The notes under the pieces were generated by a model, which did no database searches, had not been told where the DNA came from, and was given only the letters and a program-made list of their open reading frames with translations. Of a stretch of DNA of 64,000 nucleotides, positions 36,351 to 48,008 are shown piece by piece. Source of the DNA: Argyresthia goedartella. Taxonomy: Eukaryota; Arthropoda; Insecta; Lepidoptera; Argyresthiidae. Position numbers and translations under genes: made by a program. The stretch spans positions 22,662,715 to 22,726,714 of the forward strand of contig OX463829.1 of NCBI GenBank assembly GCA_949825045.1, written 5' to 3'. The stretch's first letter is position 1, and every line of letters begins with the position of its first letter.

Positions 36351-37610
36351 AGTATTCTATGTTTCATGAGTTAAATAACCTCAATCACCTATTATAATTA
36401 TTGTCCCTAGTTATAACTTTGCTAGTTTCACTGTTTATTATTGTCAAACCGTTTACATTATATTGCTTGATTTTTTTATTTTTCTGTTATAGTCTGAAGT
36501 TTTTACTTTTCTACAAACCAACTTAATAGTTATGAAATATTTTTTAGCTTACCTCCTTATTCATAAAACGTATCAAACCTATGATAGCTAAAATGTGGTT
36601 TGTCCTTTTCTCACAAACACAAATTTCAAAGTGACAGACAAAGACAAACAACGAATTATAAAGGCATTATAGTTAATATAGGTTTATCAGACGTTTATGA
36701 ATAAGGCGGTTAGTCTTTAAATTTTCTATCAATAACTTTGAGGTTTTTTCATAAAGGTTAGTTGATTGGCTTTCTTTAATTTGAAAACTTTCATTGAATT
36801 ATATTTGAATACTCTTGATGAAATCAGAATACATTTTGTTCGGAATCTGTTCAAAAACGTCCGAGACTGGCAAATTCATAACTAAGTTTTTCGTATACGT
36901 TTCTAGACTTTGGGATATAATTGGCCGGGAAAATGGTGGTTCAGGTTTAGCCTTCTTAGCAACTGGGTATGACACTTTTTGACCGCTGTGATTAGTAACT
37001 CAAATATATACTCGACAATGCTAAACCACAAAAAAAAAGTTACCTTAGCAGGTTTGGCTGATAAGTGTTATTCTAGTCGGCACTAAAATTACGTGAAATA
37101 AATTAAATTATTTAAATAAAGTTATTAATCACTATTTCATTGCTATAAAAGTTGATCGACATTAAAATCGCCACAAATATTTATCCTTTTTCTTTATTAC
37201 AATCTTTAGTGAGGGCTTCCTACATATTTCACATTTCACATTTTCTTAACCTCTCCAAAACCGAGGGTAGTTGGGACGGGTCGCTATTTTGAACCTTATG
37301 CCATGGTAATCAAATTAAAGTATAATTATATTGGATAATGGAAAAGTGGCGTTATCTAACGCCGGTAGTATTTAAGAAGTTAAATATTTCAAAATTGCCA
37401 TGGCCTTTTTCATCCCTGAGAGGTCTGTAAACACAAACAATAATTGGATTATCTAACTCAATACAGTATAGCTCTCTACAGTTTTTCTATTGTACCCTAA
37501 CCTGACATTTTTTTAATTATTTATGTTTTTCAACCGGTGTTCAATAACATCGTTGTCAGAATTATTAAGAAATATTTCTAAAACAAGTTCTTTGCCAGGG
37601 AGCCCCTACA
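36351..37610. other. Non-coding, with one minus-strand ORF remnant
   Basis: The minus strand at about 36790-36968 can be read as an unbroken stretch containing KAKPEPPFSRPII and VSDVFEQIPNKMYSDF. It could be part of a retrotransposon ORF1 or an old exon; I do not recognise it. The rest is AT-rich. The motif ttttgaaccttatgccatgg near 37292 is shared with 2403 and 44571. Confidence 0.3.
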
Positions 37611-38927
37611 TTTTTAGGGTTTCGTAGAGAAACAAGGAACCCTTATAGTTTCGTCAAGTCGGTCTGTCCATCTGTCCGGCCGTCCGTATGTCACAACAAC
37701 TTTAGTTTAAGATTTGACATATGTGTTTCTTATGGAAATAAACTCTTTTTGAATTTTGAACTTTATTGCAAAACTTTCAGGACTAATCAGTTGAAACTAA
37801 GTATGAAGAGGTAGTCTATGAAACGCTTTACGAATTTTCTAGAAAATTTAAAAAAATAAAAAATTAAGAGGGGCTCCCTATATATGGAATTTATTTTTTT
37901 CATCCAACCTACATGTGTGGGGTGTTTATAGATAGTTCTTTAAAAATGACATTGACGTTCCTGAAGCCATTTTTCCGCAAAGCAAATCGTTAAAGAGGAC
38001 AAGTGGAAAAAATTGTGTCCCTCTAACTTTTAAGGTAAGAAAGAGAAAAATCAAAAAAATATATATGTTGTGTTTCTTAATAAACACTTTTAACGACAAT
38101 TGGTTTGAACATTTTTTTTTTAGTTTTTAAGAATATTTATTAAAAACCGCAAATATAACTTTGTCATTCATACAAACACTATGTAAAACAAAGTAATTAT
38201 TTGAAAAACAAAGTACATAAGTAATGATTCTGATATTTTGGCTGGGTGTATCAAGGTGTATGTGAAGTGAGTACCTTCCAAATTGATTTTTTTTGGCTCA
38301 TATTCTATATTTATTACGGGAATCCTAAATGTGCAAAGTCCGACACGCAATTTGCCGGTTTTTGATTTATAATATTTAAGTGGTGCATACCCTGTGTTCT
38401 TGTGTCTTGTTCTTCTGGGGTACGCTTCACTACTTTGCTGTTATAGATTACTTTGGAAATGAATAGTACTATTATCTCTACAATAAATTTGTTAAATAAT
38501 AAGTCATGACCGTAGTCATAAATTATAGACGAGGAAATTTTTTAGGATTTGGTATCCGAAAGGTACCCAATGGAACGCTATTACTAAGTTCCGTGAATGG
38601 TGAGAATTTATATTTTCACAAAATGTCTATTTCTTTTGCGACTACAGAAACAACGCTGAACTACAAGATATTTTATAATTTAATTGGGTTCCGCATACAA
38701 GAGACGTATTCTAATTTGCGTGCTCCTGCGAATTACCAAATCACCATGATTCAAATATCACGCAAATTTCGCGTCACCCATCATTGTCGTCGGATGTAGG
38801 TTTGACTGGTATCAAAACGAAGTTCAGGCATATATTTTTTGTTTTTTTTTATTCTTATGAATTGTTTTTCTTGTGGAATGATACAGAACCCTTCGTGTAC
38901 GAGTCCGACCCGTACTTGACCAATTTT
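37611..38927 (-). repeat. Repeat M, full-length copy of about 1.3 kb
   Basis: On the minus strand it begins ggtcaagtacgggtcggact (38927 side) with gaagggttctg, and ends with a gacggccggacag run and gaaaccctaaaaatg at 37611. Length and ends match 7058-8295. A 97-codon frame at 38506-38799 on the plus strand is not shared with the other copy. A LINE-tail-like stretch (tcttatggaaataaactc, about 37728) is nested in it and recurs near 45512. Confidence 0.55.
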
Positions 38928-39118
38928 CATTAGGCATGTAATTAATCGACATTTGAATTAGAAAGAACTCATGAACAACGTTTGTATTAAGATAAATACA
39001 TTTTTTCCGTAGTCGTTTACACAAAAAAGCCGAAAACATACCGCCCCATCGCCTATCATGGTAATGTTCAATCTGTCATAAGATATGGGAAAATTTGGAG
39101 TAATGGTACCGAAATTAA

Positions 39119-39507
39119 CAGAGCTCCGTGGTCTATGGGGTTTTACGCCTGCTTCTCACACAGGACATGCAGTTTCGATTCCTGACCATGTACCAAGGCG
39201 ATAATTAATTTATCTTAAGTAAATTAACGTACATTAGTGTCGTATCAGGACGTCAAGGAGAATGCGATGCGTAGAAGTGCTTGGAAGGTACTCCACCGAC
39301 AAGAGCGGAGCTGTTAAATAATGAATGAATGAAGTACACTATACGGACGTTCTAACGGTGATGGATAACATCGTGAGGAAACCTTCATTTCGACATAGCT
39401 GCGGCGATTGGCTAGCCCCCTGTCACGCAAAATGGAGTATTGAATAACTGGCAAGAAGTGGGCACAATTGTTCCTCTGCCACCCCGTATGGGAAAAGGCG
39501 TGACGCT
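39119..39507 (+). mobile_element. SINE-C, long subfamily
   Basis: Head gagctccgtggtctatgggg with B-box-like gtttcgattcctgacc. The body has an insertion-like stretch near 39260-39340, then gtgatggataacatcgtgagg and gggaaaaggcgtgacgc. It ends exactly where the (TG)n run starts, so the microsatellite probably grew from the SINE tail. Confidence 0.75.
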
Positions 39508-39508
39508 G

Positions 39509-39521
39509 AGTGTGTGTGTCT

Positions 39522-39609
<88 letters not shown>

Positions 39610-39620
39610 GAATGTGTGTA
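39509..39620. repeat. (TG)n microsatellite
   Basis: About 110 bases of mostly alternating T and G, with tatg variants at the 3' side. Cys-Val and His-Thr frames across it are artefacts of the repeat. Confidence 0.95.
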
Positions 39621-39664
39621 TTCTCTTGTGTGTCTTCATTGCCAAAAAATACTGTGTGTGCTAT

Positions 39665-40010
39665 TTGTAGTTTGGAAGGCCCACAGGAAGGAGTCTTGTC
39701 AACAAACATTTAAAAGATTAAACATATGTGTCTTTGTGCTTGAAATCAATAAATTTGTTAAAACCTGCGCTTTTCGTAAAAGCTCAAGAATATTTTTCGA
39801 AGAACACAAGAAACCCACCCGTAGGCTTGCCTTTACTCACACATCGACAATAGCGCTGTATCTAAAGGACGGTTCAGCAATGTGTGTAATGGTCTAAAGA
39901 AAATACCAAACGACATAAAAACGATAAATTAATCGATTGGCTTCTGTTGGATTGGTAACTGTTTTTACTCTATAGACGATTATATTAACAATACATTTAC
40001 GTAAGATTGA
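39665..40010 (+). pseudogene. Possible LINE C-terminal remnant
   Basis: The translation shows KSSRIFFEEHKKPTRR and, in another frame, GLKKIPNDIKTIN. The latter resembles the L..IPxxIK motif near the C-terminus of many insect LINE reverse transcriptases. No reverse transcriptase core is present. Weak evidence. Confidence 0.3.
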
Positions 40011-40103
40011 TCTTGTTTTTGTTGTTATCGTGTTTTAATTAGTTTTATTGTGGATAAATAATAATGACATAATTTAATAATAACGAAAACAATTATGAAA
40101 AAG

Positions 40104-40166
40104 TTCTAATTCCATCCTATATGAACATGTATTGAGTATACATGTTCATATAGGATGGAATTAGAA
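40104..40166. repeat. Perfect hairpin, 29-bp arms, 5-nt loop
   Basis: The arm at 40104-40132 is the exact complement of 40138-40166, with loop tgagt. Flanking sequence is AT-rich and not repeated elsewhere in the window. Perfect pairing suggests a recent origin. Confidence 0.95.
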
Positions 40167-42130
40167 TCTTATCATTGTAAATACATTTCTGATTTCTTAT
40201 TGTAACATTTTTTTGTGCTTAAGTATATGTAAAAGTACATTTCGTACGAGTTCGCAAAGGCTTATATTTACGAACCGAGAAGTTTACTGCACGAGCCGAA
40301 GGCGGGGTCGTAGCGAGGTTTGTAATGAAGCCTTTTCGAACAAGTTACGAATAGAATTTTTCCGTCTGAGAACCCAAAATCAAGCGGTGAAGGTGCTATT
40401 TTGAGGTTAGAAGGCGGAAAAACCATGTACCATGTTGAATAGCTGATGAAACAAGAAAGTTTTTAATCAGTTTTTTCTGTCAGATCTATACAATATTTTT
40501 GTCATTTTTTTTTTAAATTAGTTTAATTAATTGTTGATGGGCACACTGAATTAATTCCACAGAATCGTTGATATATTAGCTTTTAAACGACATTCAAGGA
40601 GTTGCATAAAGTAAGAAAGCTTTTCGAAATTAATTTTAAACTTTATGACATATTTTGGAAGACAAAAAAACCTTAATTACTCGAAGCCCATAAATGTTCG
40701 GATAGGCTATTATATCGTTGAATTTGCTGGAAATGGGATCTACTTTGACCCTTCGCAATACATGCATCGAAATACCAATAAACCAGTATGTAGTATACTA
40801 ATAGTTATAAGTTGAGCAGCTTCTAAATAGCTGAAAAATAATCATTTTTATTTTGTTTTGTGAGAGACCCTGACCGGTGGCGGTAATATTAATACAATGC
40901 ATTTCGAAAACGACGACTAACGACACGGCTGTGAAGTATTTTAATACTTCACGGGAAAGAGTTTGAGAATGTGTGGAGTACCTAGTATTTAAGAAAAGCC
41001 GTAAAGTAATTCAAAGATAAATACCTAATTAAATATGAATCATAAATGAGAATCTACAAATAAATTAAAGGGAGTTCAATAAGTTTACATTTGGCCTTAT
41101 AACATACCCTTTTGCACGGCATGATTCCAATCCCATTTGCGCTAATGAAATAAGTACGTGACTAAACTTTAGGTACCTACATAGATAATTAGATATGTTT
41201 TCCCTTTTATCTAAATTGTAACAAGAAATGTATCGCAAATTATGGTATTGCTGTTTTACCCCTGATAAACTGCTTAGCACCACTAGCTTAAAAAAATATA
41301 TAGATATTTGAAGTCGTCTCTAATGAAATTCCAGTTCGGATATTAGGGTAAAAACTGTGTTAGTGCTGATATAGCGAAATTACGTCCATTTGTATGGAAG
41401 CTGACTTCATCACTCAAGCAAGGGGTCGCTTCTTCACGCAAAAACTTATTACACTAAAAGCCTCGTCATTCCTTTGCGCAACCATAGTCACGGACAAGAT
41501 CATCTTTGCATCATTAGAATTAGTTTCAAAATCTGATATAAACTACGTGTAAACTCCATAAGGGCGTATATTTAAACGGCAAGTAATTCATCGCATTTAT
41601 TTTAAATATTTGGTCAGCAAAAATAATTAGCTAAGTAATATTTTAACAGCCTGTTGTGACAGCTACACATCTCTTCATCAATACGGTTTATCCTGCAGGT
41701 TCCAGAGCTGAAATTTGAGCCGAGCTTGCCGGTGAGCATCATTCACATGACAATTCCAGCCTACAACATGTCTGATTTTTCTGGCCCTATTGTTTTCAGC
41801 TCCCTTGTGACTTTGTATGGAAGCTTTTTCTAAAATAGATATAATGTTAGAAGAATAGAATGGAATATAATAAACGTATATTCACTGTATCAGCACAAAG
41901 GCACAGGATAAAAAGTAGCATAATAACAAAGTGGGCGTCAAGAATGCCGTCGTTGCGCATGCAGCGACAGCAAAAAGGCCAAGAAACAGCAAAATGCCAC
42001 AGGATGTCCTGTGACGCTGGTTTTCTGTCTAAACCCAGGGTTACTAAGATCGAGTGAAAGTTTTTCATGTCACGAGGTGGCAACTGTAAATGAAGTTATT
42101 GTAAGTAAACGAATTAGAATTAGAAGTCTA
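40167..42130. other. No recognisable feature
   Basis: AT-rich DNA with short open frames on both strands (for example 41065-41283 minus, 41860-42057 plus). They have no recognisable domain and no partner repeat in the window. Confidence 0.4.
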
Positions 42131-42174
42131 AGTAAATATATATAGTGATAGATATTTATCACTATATATTTACT
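42131..42174. repeat. AT-rich hairpin
   Basis: agtaaatata...tagtgata pairs with tatcactatatatttact, apart from a two-base bulge. A third copy of atatatcactatatatta follows at about 42181. Confidence 0.7.
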
Positions 42175-42195
42175 AGAGATATATATCACTATATA

Positions 42196-42310
42196 TTAGA
42201 GATTTAAAATCAATCTGTGGAAGTTTCTACGCCCTTCTTCTCCCACAGTGGTCCAATGTAGAGAAATGGCAAAAAATGATGATTGTAATAGAGATTTGAT
42301 TGATTGATAT
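42196..42310 (+). mobile_element. LINE-A 3' terminal fragment with gattgat tail
   Basis: Matches the LINE-A 3' UTR (tcaatctgtggaagtttcta, then cccacagtggtccaatgtag). The end is tttgattgattgat instead of the tttgac repeats at 56045-56065, the same tail type as the minus-strand copy at 62050-62703. Confidence 0.7.
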
Positions 42311-42353
42311 TTATAGAAATAATAGGTAGTAAATCCATTCCATCTCGGATGTA

Positions 42354-43520
42354 TTGTCTTCCTCGTATCATCTTTATGCAGATGACCTTCAAATTTATCA
42401 GCATTTTCCCCTGTGTGATCTGACTTGGACTGTTGAGGCTTTGAATGCTGACCTCGACAACATCAGGAAATGGGCTCCTTCGTATGGGCTATTAGTCAAC
42501 CCGGACAAGTATCAGGTGATGATACTAGGTACACGGCACTTACTTAATTTGTTGCAGAATAAGTCCGTTGATCCCGTTCTATTTGACGGTACCATTGTCA
42601 AGTATAGAGAGAAAGTCAAAAATCCTTCCGTTGTTTTTGACAATCTATTATCCTGGTCGCTCCATGTTTGTGAGGTCAGCAGACGAGTCTTTGCATCCTT
42701 TCATTGTCTTCGGCGTTTGCAGTTCTTCCTGCCTAGGCAGACTAAAATCATGCTAGCTCAAACCCTTCTTCTGACTTTAATAGACTACGCCGATGTTTGC
42801 TGGGCCAGTGCGAACGAAGATCTACTGAACAAACTCGAGCGACTCCAAAATCTCGGGATTCGGTTTATCTTCGGTCTTCGTAAGTACGACCACGTGTCCC
42901 AATTTCGTAGGGAATTAGGCTGGCTCCCGATCTGACTTCGTCGTGATATACACATTCTCTCCTTCCTCTTCAATATTTTGAGAAATCCGCGCTACCCTGC
43001 ATATCTTCGTGAACGTTTTGAGTATCTTTTCTCAGGGGATAGACTTCGGAGATCTCACACGGTGTCACTTTTGTCAATTCCTCAGCACAACACTGTTGCT
43101 TACGAGCACTTGTTTAGGTTAAGGGCAATACGTTTGTGGAATGCACTTCCTTGCGCTATTAGGGATTGCAAATCCTTGGTCACTTTCAAGAAAAAAATTA
43201 AACAGCATCACCTCTCTTCCGAATAGTGGGTATCTCATAGTATTTATGTGTATCTATGTATTTATTGTATTCTATTTATTTATTTTATAGTAATTACGTA
43301 GGGTGTATTGTGATTTATTTGATAGTATATTGATTTTATTTATTTATTTTAACTCTTAATTGTACACTAGGACTACCTCTCCATATTTTATTTTTCTCTT
43401 TTCTTCACAGGTTAGCTGTAAGAAATTTCTTTTTAGAAATAAGCTCACCTTTGCATACTTTTTATGTTATAATTTCCACTGTGTTTTCTGTGCAATAAAG
43501 GATTATGACATTATGACATA
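42354..43520 (+). pseudogene. LINE-D, 3' half of a reverse transcriptase plus 3' UTR
   Basis: A 5'-truncated third LINE family. The frame opens just before the catalytic box LYADDLQIY (about residues 7-15). It continues through YGLLVNPDKYQVM, QTLLLTLIDYADVCW and NLGIRFIFGLRKYDHVS to a stop after RRELGWLPI at 42933-42935. The frame resumes at 42978-43226, with AIRLWNALPCAIRDC and a lysine-rich end, the usual C-terminus of this kind of element. The 3' UTR runs to an aataaag and ttatgacattatgaca tail near 43520. YADD is intact, but the fragment lacks the N-terminal half. Confidence 0.8.
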
Positions 43521-44210
43521 AATATTATTGGATGATTTAGCCGAAATTATAGTTAAAATATCATGGGATCAAACACAAAAAGAAGCAGATCGTAAACGCA
43601 GATCAAAAAACGCGATTCTGTACTATGTTCGGGTCAATGTCAGATGTCAGAGAATATAGAAAATCAAAAGGTAATCGCGATACGTAGAGTCGTCGCATAC
43701 CTTGCTTTTGTTTTTCTAAACAACGACGCTCGGAAGTGTTTCTTAAATGTGATTCTAGTTATTACTAATAGATGTTACTTTACATATTATCCAATAATAG
43801 TGTGTGGTCTATATTATAACACAGACTGGAACAACATTCTTGAAATTCCTGGGGAAATACATAGTATTTCCCCAGGAATTTGTGTGAACTCAATGTGTCA
43901 ATCACATACACTATTAAACTGCTTTATCTAATCAGACTTTGATCCCAGAGGATATTGTTACTCCTAACATCATTAATATTTATTTTAGGAAAATAATACC
44001 TTGATCTCTTCATAATAATAGTGGTGCATGATCTGACTAGGTCACATCATATAAAATGTTTGCATTTTTGACACTTGACCTTGCACAAGTTTTTACAATA
44101 CAATGGTAAGTAAAATTCAGAATCCATACCCAACTTCTGAGTATCTACACAAAGCTCCTCCATTATATATCATATACACATATATATCGCCCAGAAGGGC
44201 AAATTGCAGG
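43521..44210. other. Non-coding apart from one hairpin
   Basis: Contains the hairpin at 43843-43881 and the 95-codon frame 43644-43931. That frame simply reads through the hairpin and shows no domain. Confidence 0.4.
43843..43881. repeat. Perfect hairpin, 18-bp arms, 3-nt loop
   Basis: 43843-43860 (aaattcctggggaaatac) is the exact complement of 43864-43881, with loop ata. Confidence 0.95.
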
Positions 44211-44360
44211 TAGAAAGCCTTCAGCATATACCGAGGCCATGGCTCACAGTAGTCTTAGACAAATAACTGTTAACACAAAGGGGTTGTTTTTAGTCCGTAT
44301 ACCACACGAGCTGATGCCCGCTCAATATGTTGGGACCCGGACATAGCAGGAAGCTCTGAC
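44211..44360 (+). repeat. Repeat J, copy 1
   Basis: About 150 bp sharing ccatggctcacagt, gttgtttttagtccgt, cacgagctgatgcc and acatagcagg with 45631-45765 in the same order and direction. No coding frame is conserved. Class unknown. Confidence 0.65.
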
Positions 44361-45499
44361 TAATTCCATTTTTTTCCCCTCCAACAAAAAATATATATAA
44401 AAAAAACTACACAAAGCCATTTTTGATCACAAGATAAGCGTATCGGTTCCCTTCAAAACAGCGTCTTGGACGCTACGATCTCCTTCTGCGAGAAAGAGGA
44501 CACGCACTTTTGGATAAGTCTCACCTCGTCCATAATGTCATGCTTGTTTTTTTGTAGCTGTCGCGATGTTGAACCTTATGCGATGGTAGTAAGGTTTATA
44601 ACGGGTTTTTACAGTACAGTACCCAAGTGTGCTCGAGGGGTTAACTAAATGGTGGTCGCGAAACGAGTCACGTGCGTGCTGTGACACGCGCTGACGATTA
44701 TTTAGTCAGCAGAATTATACAATCGGTCAGCATAAAAATAATATTGATAAGCTGTGGCGACATTTTGGCGAACTGAAATGTTTGCTGAAGGTCAGTTTCG
44801 GTCCGAATAGTAAAGATAGGTTGTGTTAGGGCACAACTCGGAGCCTAGACAACGGAGCGGAGCGGGGCGAACCCGTGTAATTTCACGGAACCGATTGGTG
44901 ATTATTTAATTTATTTTTGGCAGATAATGTTAAATTATTGGTGATGATTTCTCAATAACTTTTATAGCTAGCCAAAATTTTATAAAATCCAGATCACGAT
45001 TTGCTGCTCTATTACCTATTAATATTGCTTGCTGACAGTCAGTTTCATAATTTGTTTATAGCACAGAATAAATAAAATTTATTTCTATGAAGCAGTTTAT
45101 TTAATTTGGTGACAAAATTCATTTTGGAGCTGAACAAAATCTATATATAGATGACCGTTTAAATGATAGCCTATTTAAACAAAGTAACGTATTTAATGGT
45201 TAAATTATTTTATTCATACAAAATAATTGAATACGCAATCTACTACTTATTATAGGTAGGTACTCCAAGTATATAAAAAAAACATGAGATTAACATAATC
45301 CGAAACGAATTGGACATAAAAATCAGTTTGGATGCTTTACATTGGTGCAAAAAATATAACACTTTAATTAATGAAGTTTTTGTGAAAATTTATTTCTCAA
45401 ATGATTCTACGATCACGAATTAGGCCTGAAGGAACAATATGCCCATATCGAATTTACACGCCGTGTAGCAAACGGTATTATAGATTTGACATTCTCCAA
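44361..45499. other. No recognisable feature
   Basis: AT-rich, with a GC-rich patch at 44840-44880 (gcggagcggagcggggcg). The motif gttgaaccttatgcgatgg near 44571 is shared with 2403 and 37292. Confidence 0.35.
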
Positions 45500-45553
45500 G
45501 TGTAACCTATGTGTTTCTTATGAAAATAAACTCTTTCTGAATTTAGAATTTTG
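45500..45553 (+). mobile_element. Probable LINE tail fragment
   Basis: gtgtttcttatgaaaataaa, then ctctttctgaatttagaattt matches 37722-37762 closely. The A-rich aataaa followed by a gaatttt repeat resembles a LINE 3' end; the parent element is not in the window. Confidence 0.45.
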
Positions 45554-45630
45554 TATGGCAGTATTATTATCGATCTTTGTCATCAACTCGGAGCGCAATC
45601 AAGTTTACATTTTGAACGATTTTTTATTTT

Positions 45631-45765
45631 GAGACGCCTTCAGAGTCCATGGCTCACAGTTATAACTGTCATACGATATAACAAAGTGGTTGTTTTAGTC
45701 CGTCTACTACACGAGCTGATGCCTGCTCAATGTGTAGGGACCCGAACATAGCAGGGATGTCTGAC
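45631..45765 (+). repeat. Repeat J, copy 2
   Basis: Partner of 44211-44360, about 1.4 kb downstream and somewhat diverged. Confidence 0.65.
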
Positions 45766-45780
45766 TTCTGGGCATGGGTA

Positions 45781-45935
45781 ATTATAATAATAATAATACC
45801 TTGAACACTATTTACACACATTGATCTAGCCCCAAACTAGGATTCCCTGTATCTTGGGTACTAGACAACGATACACATATATAGATAGATAAATGATATA
45901 CTTAGATAGATAAACAACCATGACTAGGGTAAAAA
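45781..45935 (-). mobile_element. SINE-A, 5'-truncated
   Basis: Reverse orientation, with an (ATT)n tail at 45785-45797 and the body to gtcatggttg, ending at 45935. The tRNA-like head is absent. Confidence 0.75.
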
Positions 45936-46114
45936 AATATATTGCCACTGTTTTTAGAAGAATGCTGCCCTATGCCTTATCATGAAATTCTGATATCTAG
46001 GAATTTCTATTGCTTTTGAAGAATTTGTCAATCAGAACAGCGCTTAAAACAGCAATCGCAATAATAGACAGCTTGTGTAGAATAATCGTGTCGTGATTGG
46101 TATTTTTTTTCAAT

Positions 46115-46702
46115 CTGGGTATTCACGGTCAGTTTGATCGACGATAGAACTGATTCGATCTATCGACGATCAGACCATCGGACCGTGAGTGTGAAATCAT
46201 ACGATGACATTTTTAACGGACGCCAACCACGGATTTCCGAGCGCATTGTCGATCAAACTGACCGTGAGTGCGCGTTCCATCGTTTTTTCCATCAGTCTGA
46301 GCCAGTGCTGCCATTTTAGTACTTTCGGCGCTAGATCTAGCGGATTTTTGGTAATTTTTAACTTTTTATATCGCAATAATGAGTTCGGTTGTAGAGAAGC
46401 TCTTTTGCATTATGAGGCCGGATATCTCTAGGAGGGGATTTTTCCCAATAATATATTTTATGTTGATAATATGGTTTATATTTTAGTTTTAAGTTGAATT
46501 CAATCAGAAACATAAAAAAATAGTAATTATATCATGTCTTTTACTGTTGAAGATTGGAGCTAAATCTAGCCCTTTTTTGAGCCGTAAATTCTATAGAATT
46601 TAGTGCTTTTTTGAGCATTGTTAGCGCCATCGGTCCTGAACTGAAAGCCATCGATAGATCGAATCAGTTCTATCGTCGATCAAACTGACCGTGAATGCCC
46701 AG
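46115..46702. mobile_element. MITE with 51-bp terminal inverted repeats
   Basis: 46115-46165 and 46652-46702 are inverted copies with a single mismatch (ctgggtattc against ctgggcattc). A third inverted copy of the core ttcacggtcagtttgatcgac lies at about 46248-46268, so the left third can fold by itself. The interior has no coding frame of note and carries a hAT-end-like cagtgctgcca at 46303. No target-site duplication was found, so the superfamily is open. Confidence 0.8.
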
Positions 46703-46816
46703 CTTTATATGATACTACTATTGACTCGCTAGTTTGGCAGATGTAATTTTAATATTGCAATCTAATCCCAAGCCGCAAGGTATAGAAAATAGAGCTACAG
46801 AACATAACACAATAGT

Positions 46817-46866
46817 TACATACAAGCACATACATTGCTGCTGATCCCACACTAAGATACCATCTA
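46817..46866 (-). mobile_element. SINE-B tail fragment
   Basis: On the minus strand ttagtgtgggatcagcagca and caatgtatgtgcttgtatg match the SINE-B 3' end. It abuts the plus-strand SINE-B at 46870. Confidence 0.5.
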
Positions 46867-46869
46867 AGA

Positions 46870-47066
46870 CGACCTGTGTGGCGCTGCGGTTATGGCTCTC
46901 CTACCATACGACAGATTCCGGGTTCGATCCCCGGCTGGGCATAAAGAAAAAAAATCCCAAGTCTTGGATATTCATGTGTGTTTCTGGTTCCCACGGCACA
47001 CGGCTACTGACCCCACACTAGGATATAGTGTATCAATGTTTATGTTGATGTGTCGTGGTAACATGC
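46870..47066 (+). mobile_element. tRNA-derived SINE-B
   Basis: Head gacctgtgtggcgctgcgg, B-box ccgggttcgatccccggc, linker aaagaaaaaaaatccc, then tctggttcccacggcacacg and cactaggatatagtgt. It is a good-quality copy. Confidence 0.75.
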
Positions 47067-48008
47067 GAACATCGAATATACGCTTCTATGTTTTTCGACA
47101 TAGACCATCCACCTATTCTACTACTATCTCTACTACTACTATCTCATCTCGTTTTTTATTTTGCATCTCAGGGGGCCAATCCATCGCCACCGCTCTGGAG
47201 ATTGGAATATAAATTGCAGGCAGTTCATTTAATACCAAAAATGTTCTGTTACACTGAGTAACGCAAACACAAAGTGCCTCACAAAAGACACGCAACAAAC
47301 AACGCTCTTGAAATGTTTAAGCTCAACATATTTACACACAGTCCTTCAATCAATACCCTCTATACGTATCGGTAGAACTTTGGTCTACCAACCAACATCT
47401 ATTTGATAACGGGGCTCTTTGATATCTCACTGTAATTGGTACAGTCCCAATTAAAACCCCAGTCAAAGTAACGGCTTGTTTAAATTGTAAGGATTTAAAG
47501 GTGTAGTTAAATTGCATATATGTAGGGTAGGTGCATGTATAAATAACTTAGCTCCTGAAACCGGCGAGAGCAGGATTATTCACAGAGATGTACATAAATA
47601 AAAAAGGTATTTGGTAAATATTATAGGTACTCAGAGTTTCAAGTGAAAAAATGGGCAAATTAGAAATTTCGGTTTTATGAGTACACACAGCCAGTAAAGA
47701 TAAAGTTACATAAATTTTAAATAACAATTTATGTAATTTTATTTTTGGACAGCAGTGGGAAGTTGTAAGTGCAGGTATATAGTCCAGACAACCCAGATCC
47801 AGCGTGGTAGAGTTAGACCTGCGCTCCTCGGTAGGGAAATGATGGAAATTAAGTTACTTTTAGTGTAGAACGGTCAGACATATAGCTTACTGATTACAGA
47901 ATATGTCTGTATAAACGACAATGCATCTTGAAACAGCATAAATATATTATTTTTATTACTGGTTATATCGAGACAAAACCGGAAATTCAAACAAAAACTC
48001 TATATAAT
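47067..48008. other. No recognisable feature
   Basis: AT-rich. A ccagcgtggtagag motif near 47797 resembles the SINE-C body, but too little matches to call an element. Confidence 0.35.

Noticed and set aside
39314..39709. 131-codon minus-strand frame with a long His-Thr run
   Set aside because: It is the translation of the (TG)n microsatellite plus SINE-C; repeat-driven and not coding.
47780..47830. Possible SINE-C body fragment (ccagcgtggtagag)
   Set aside because: Only about 14 bases agree with the family, too little to call.
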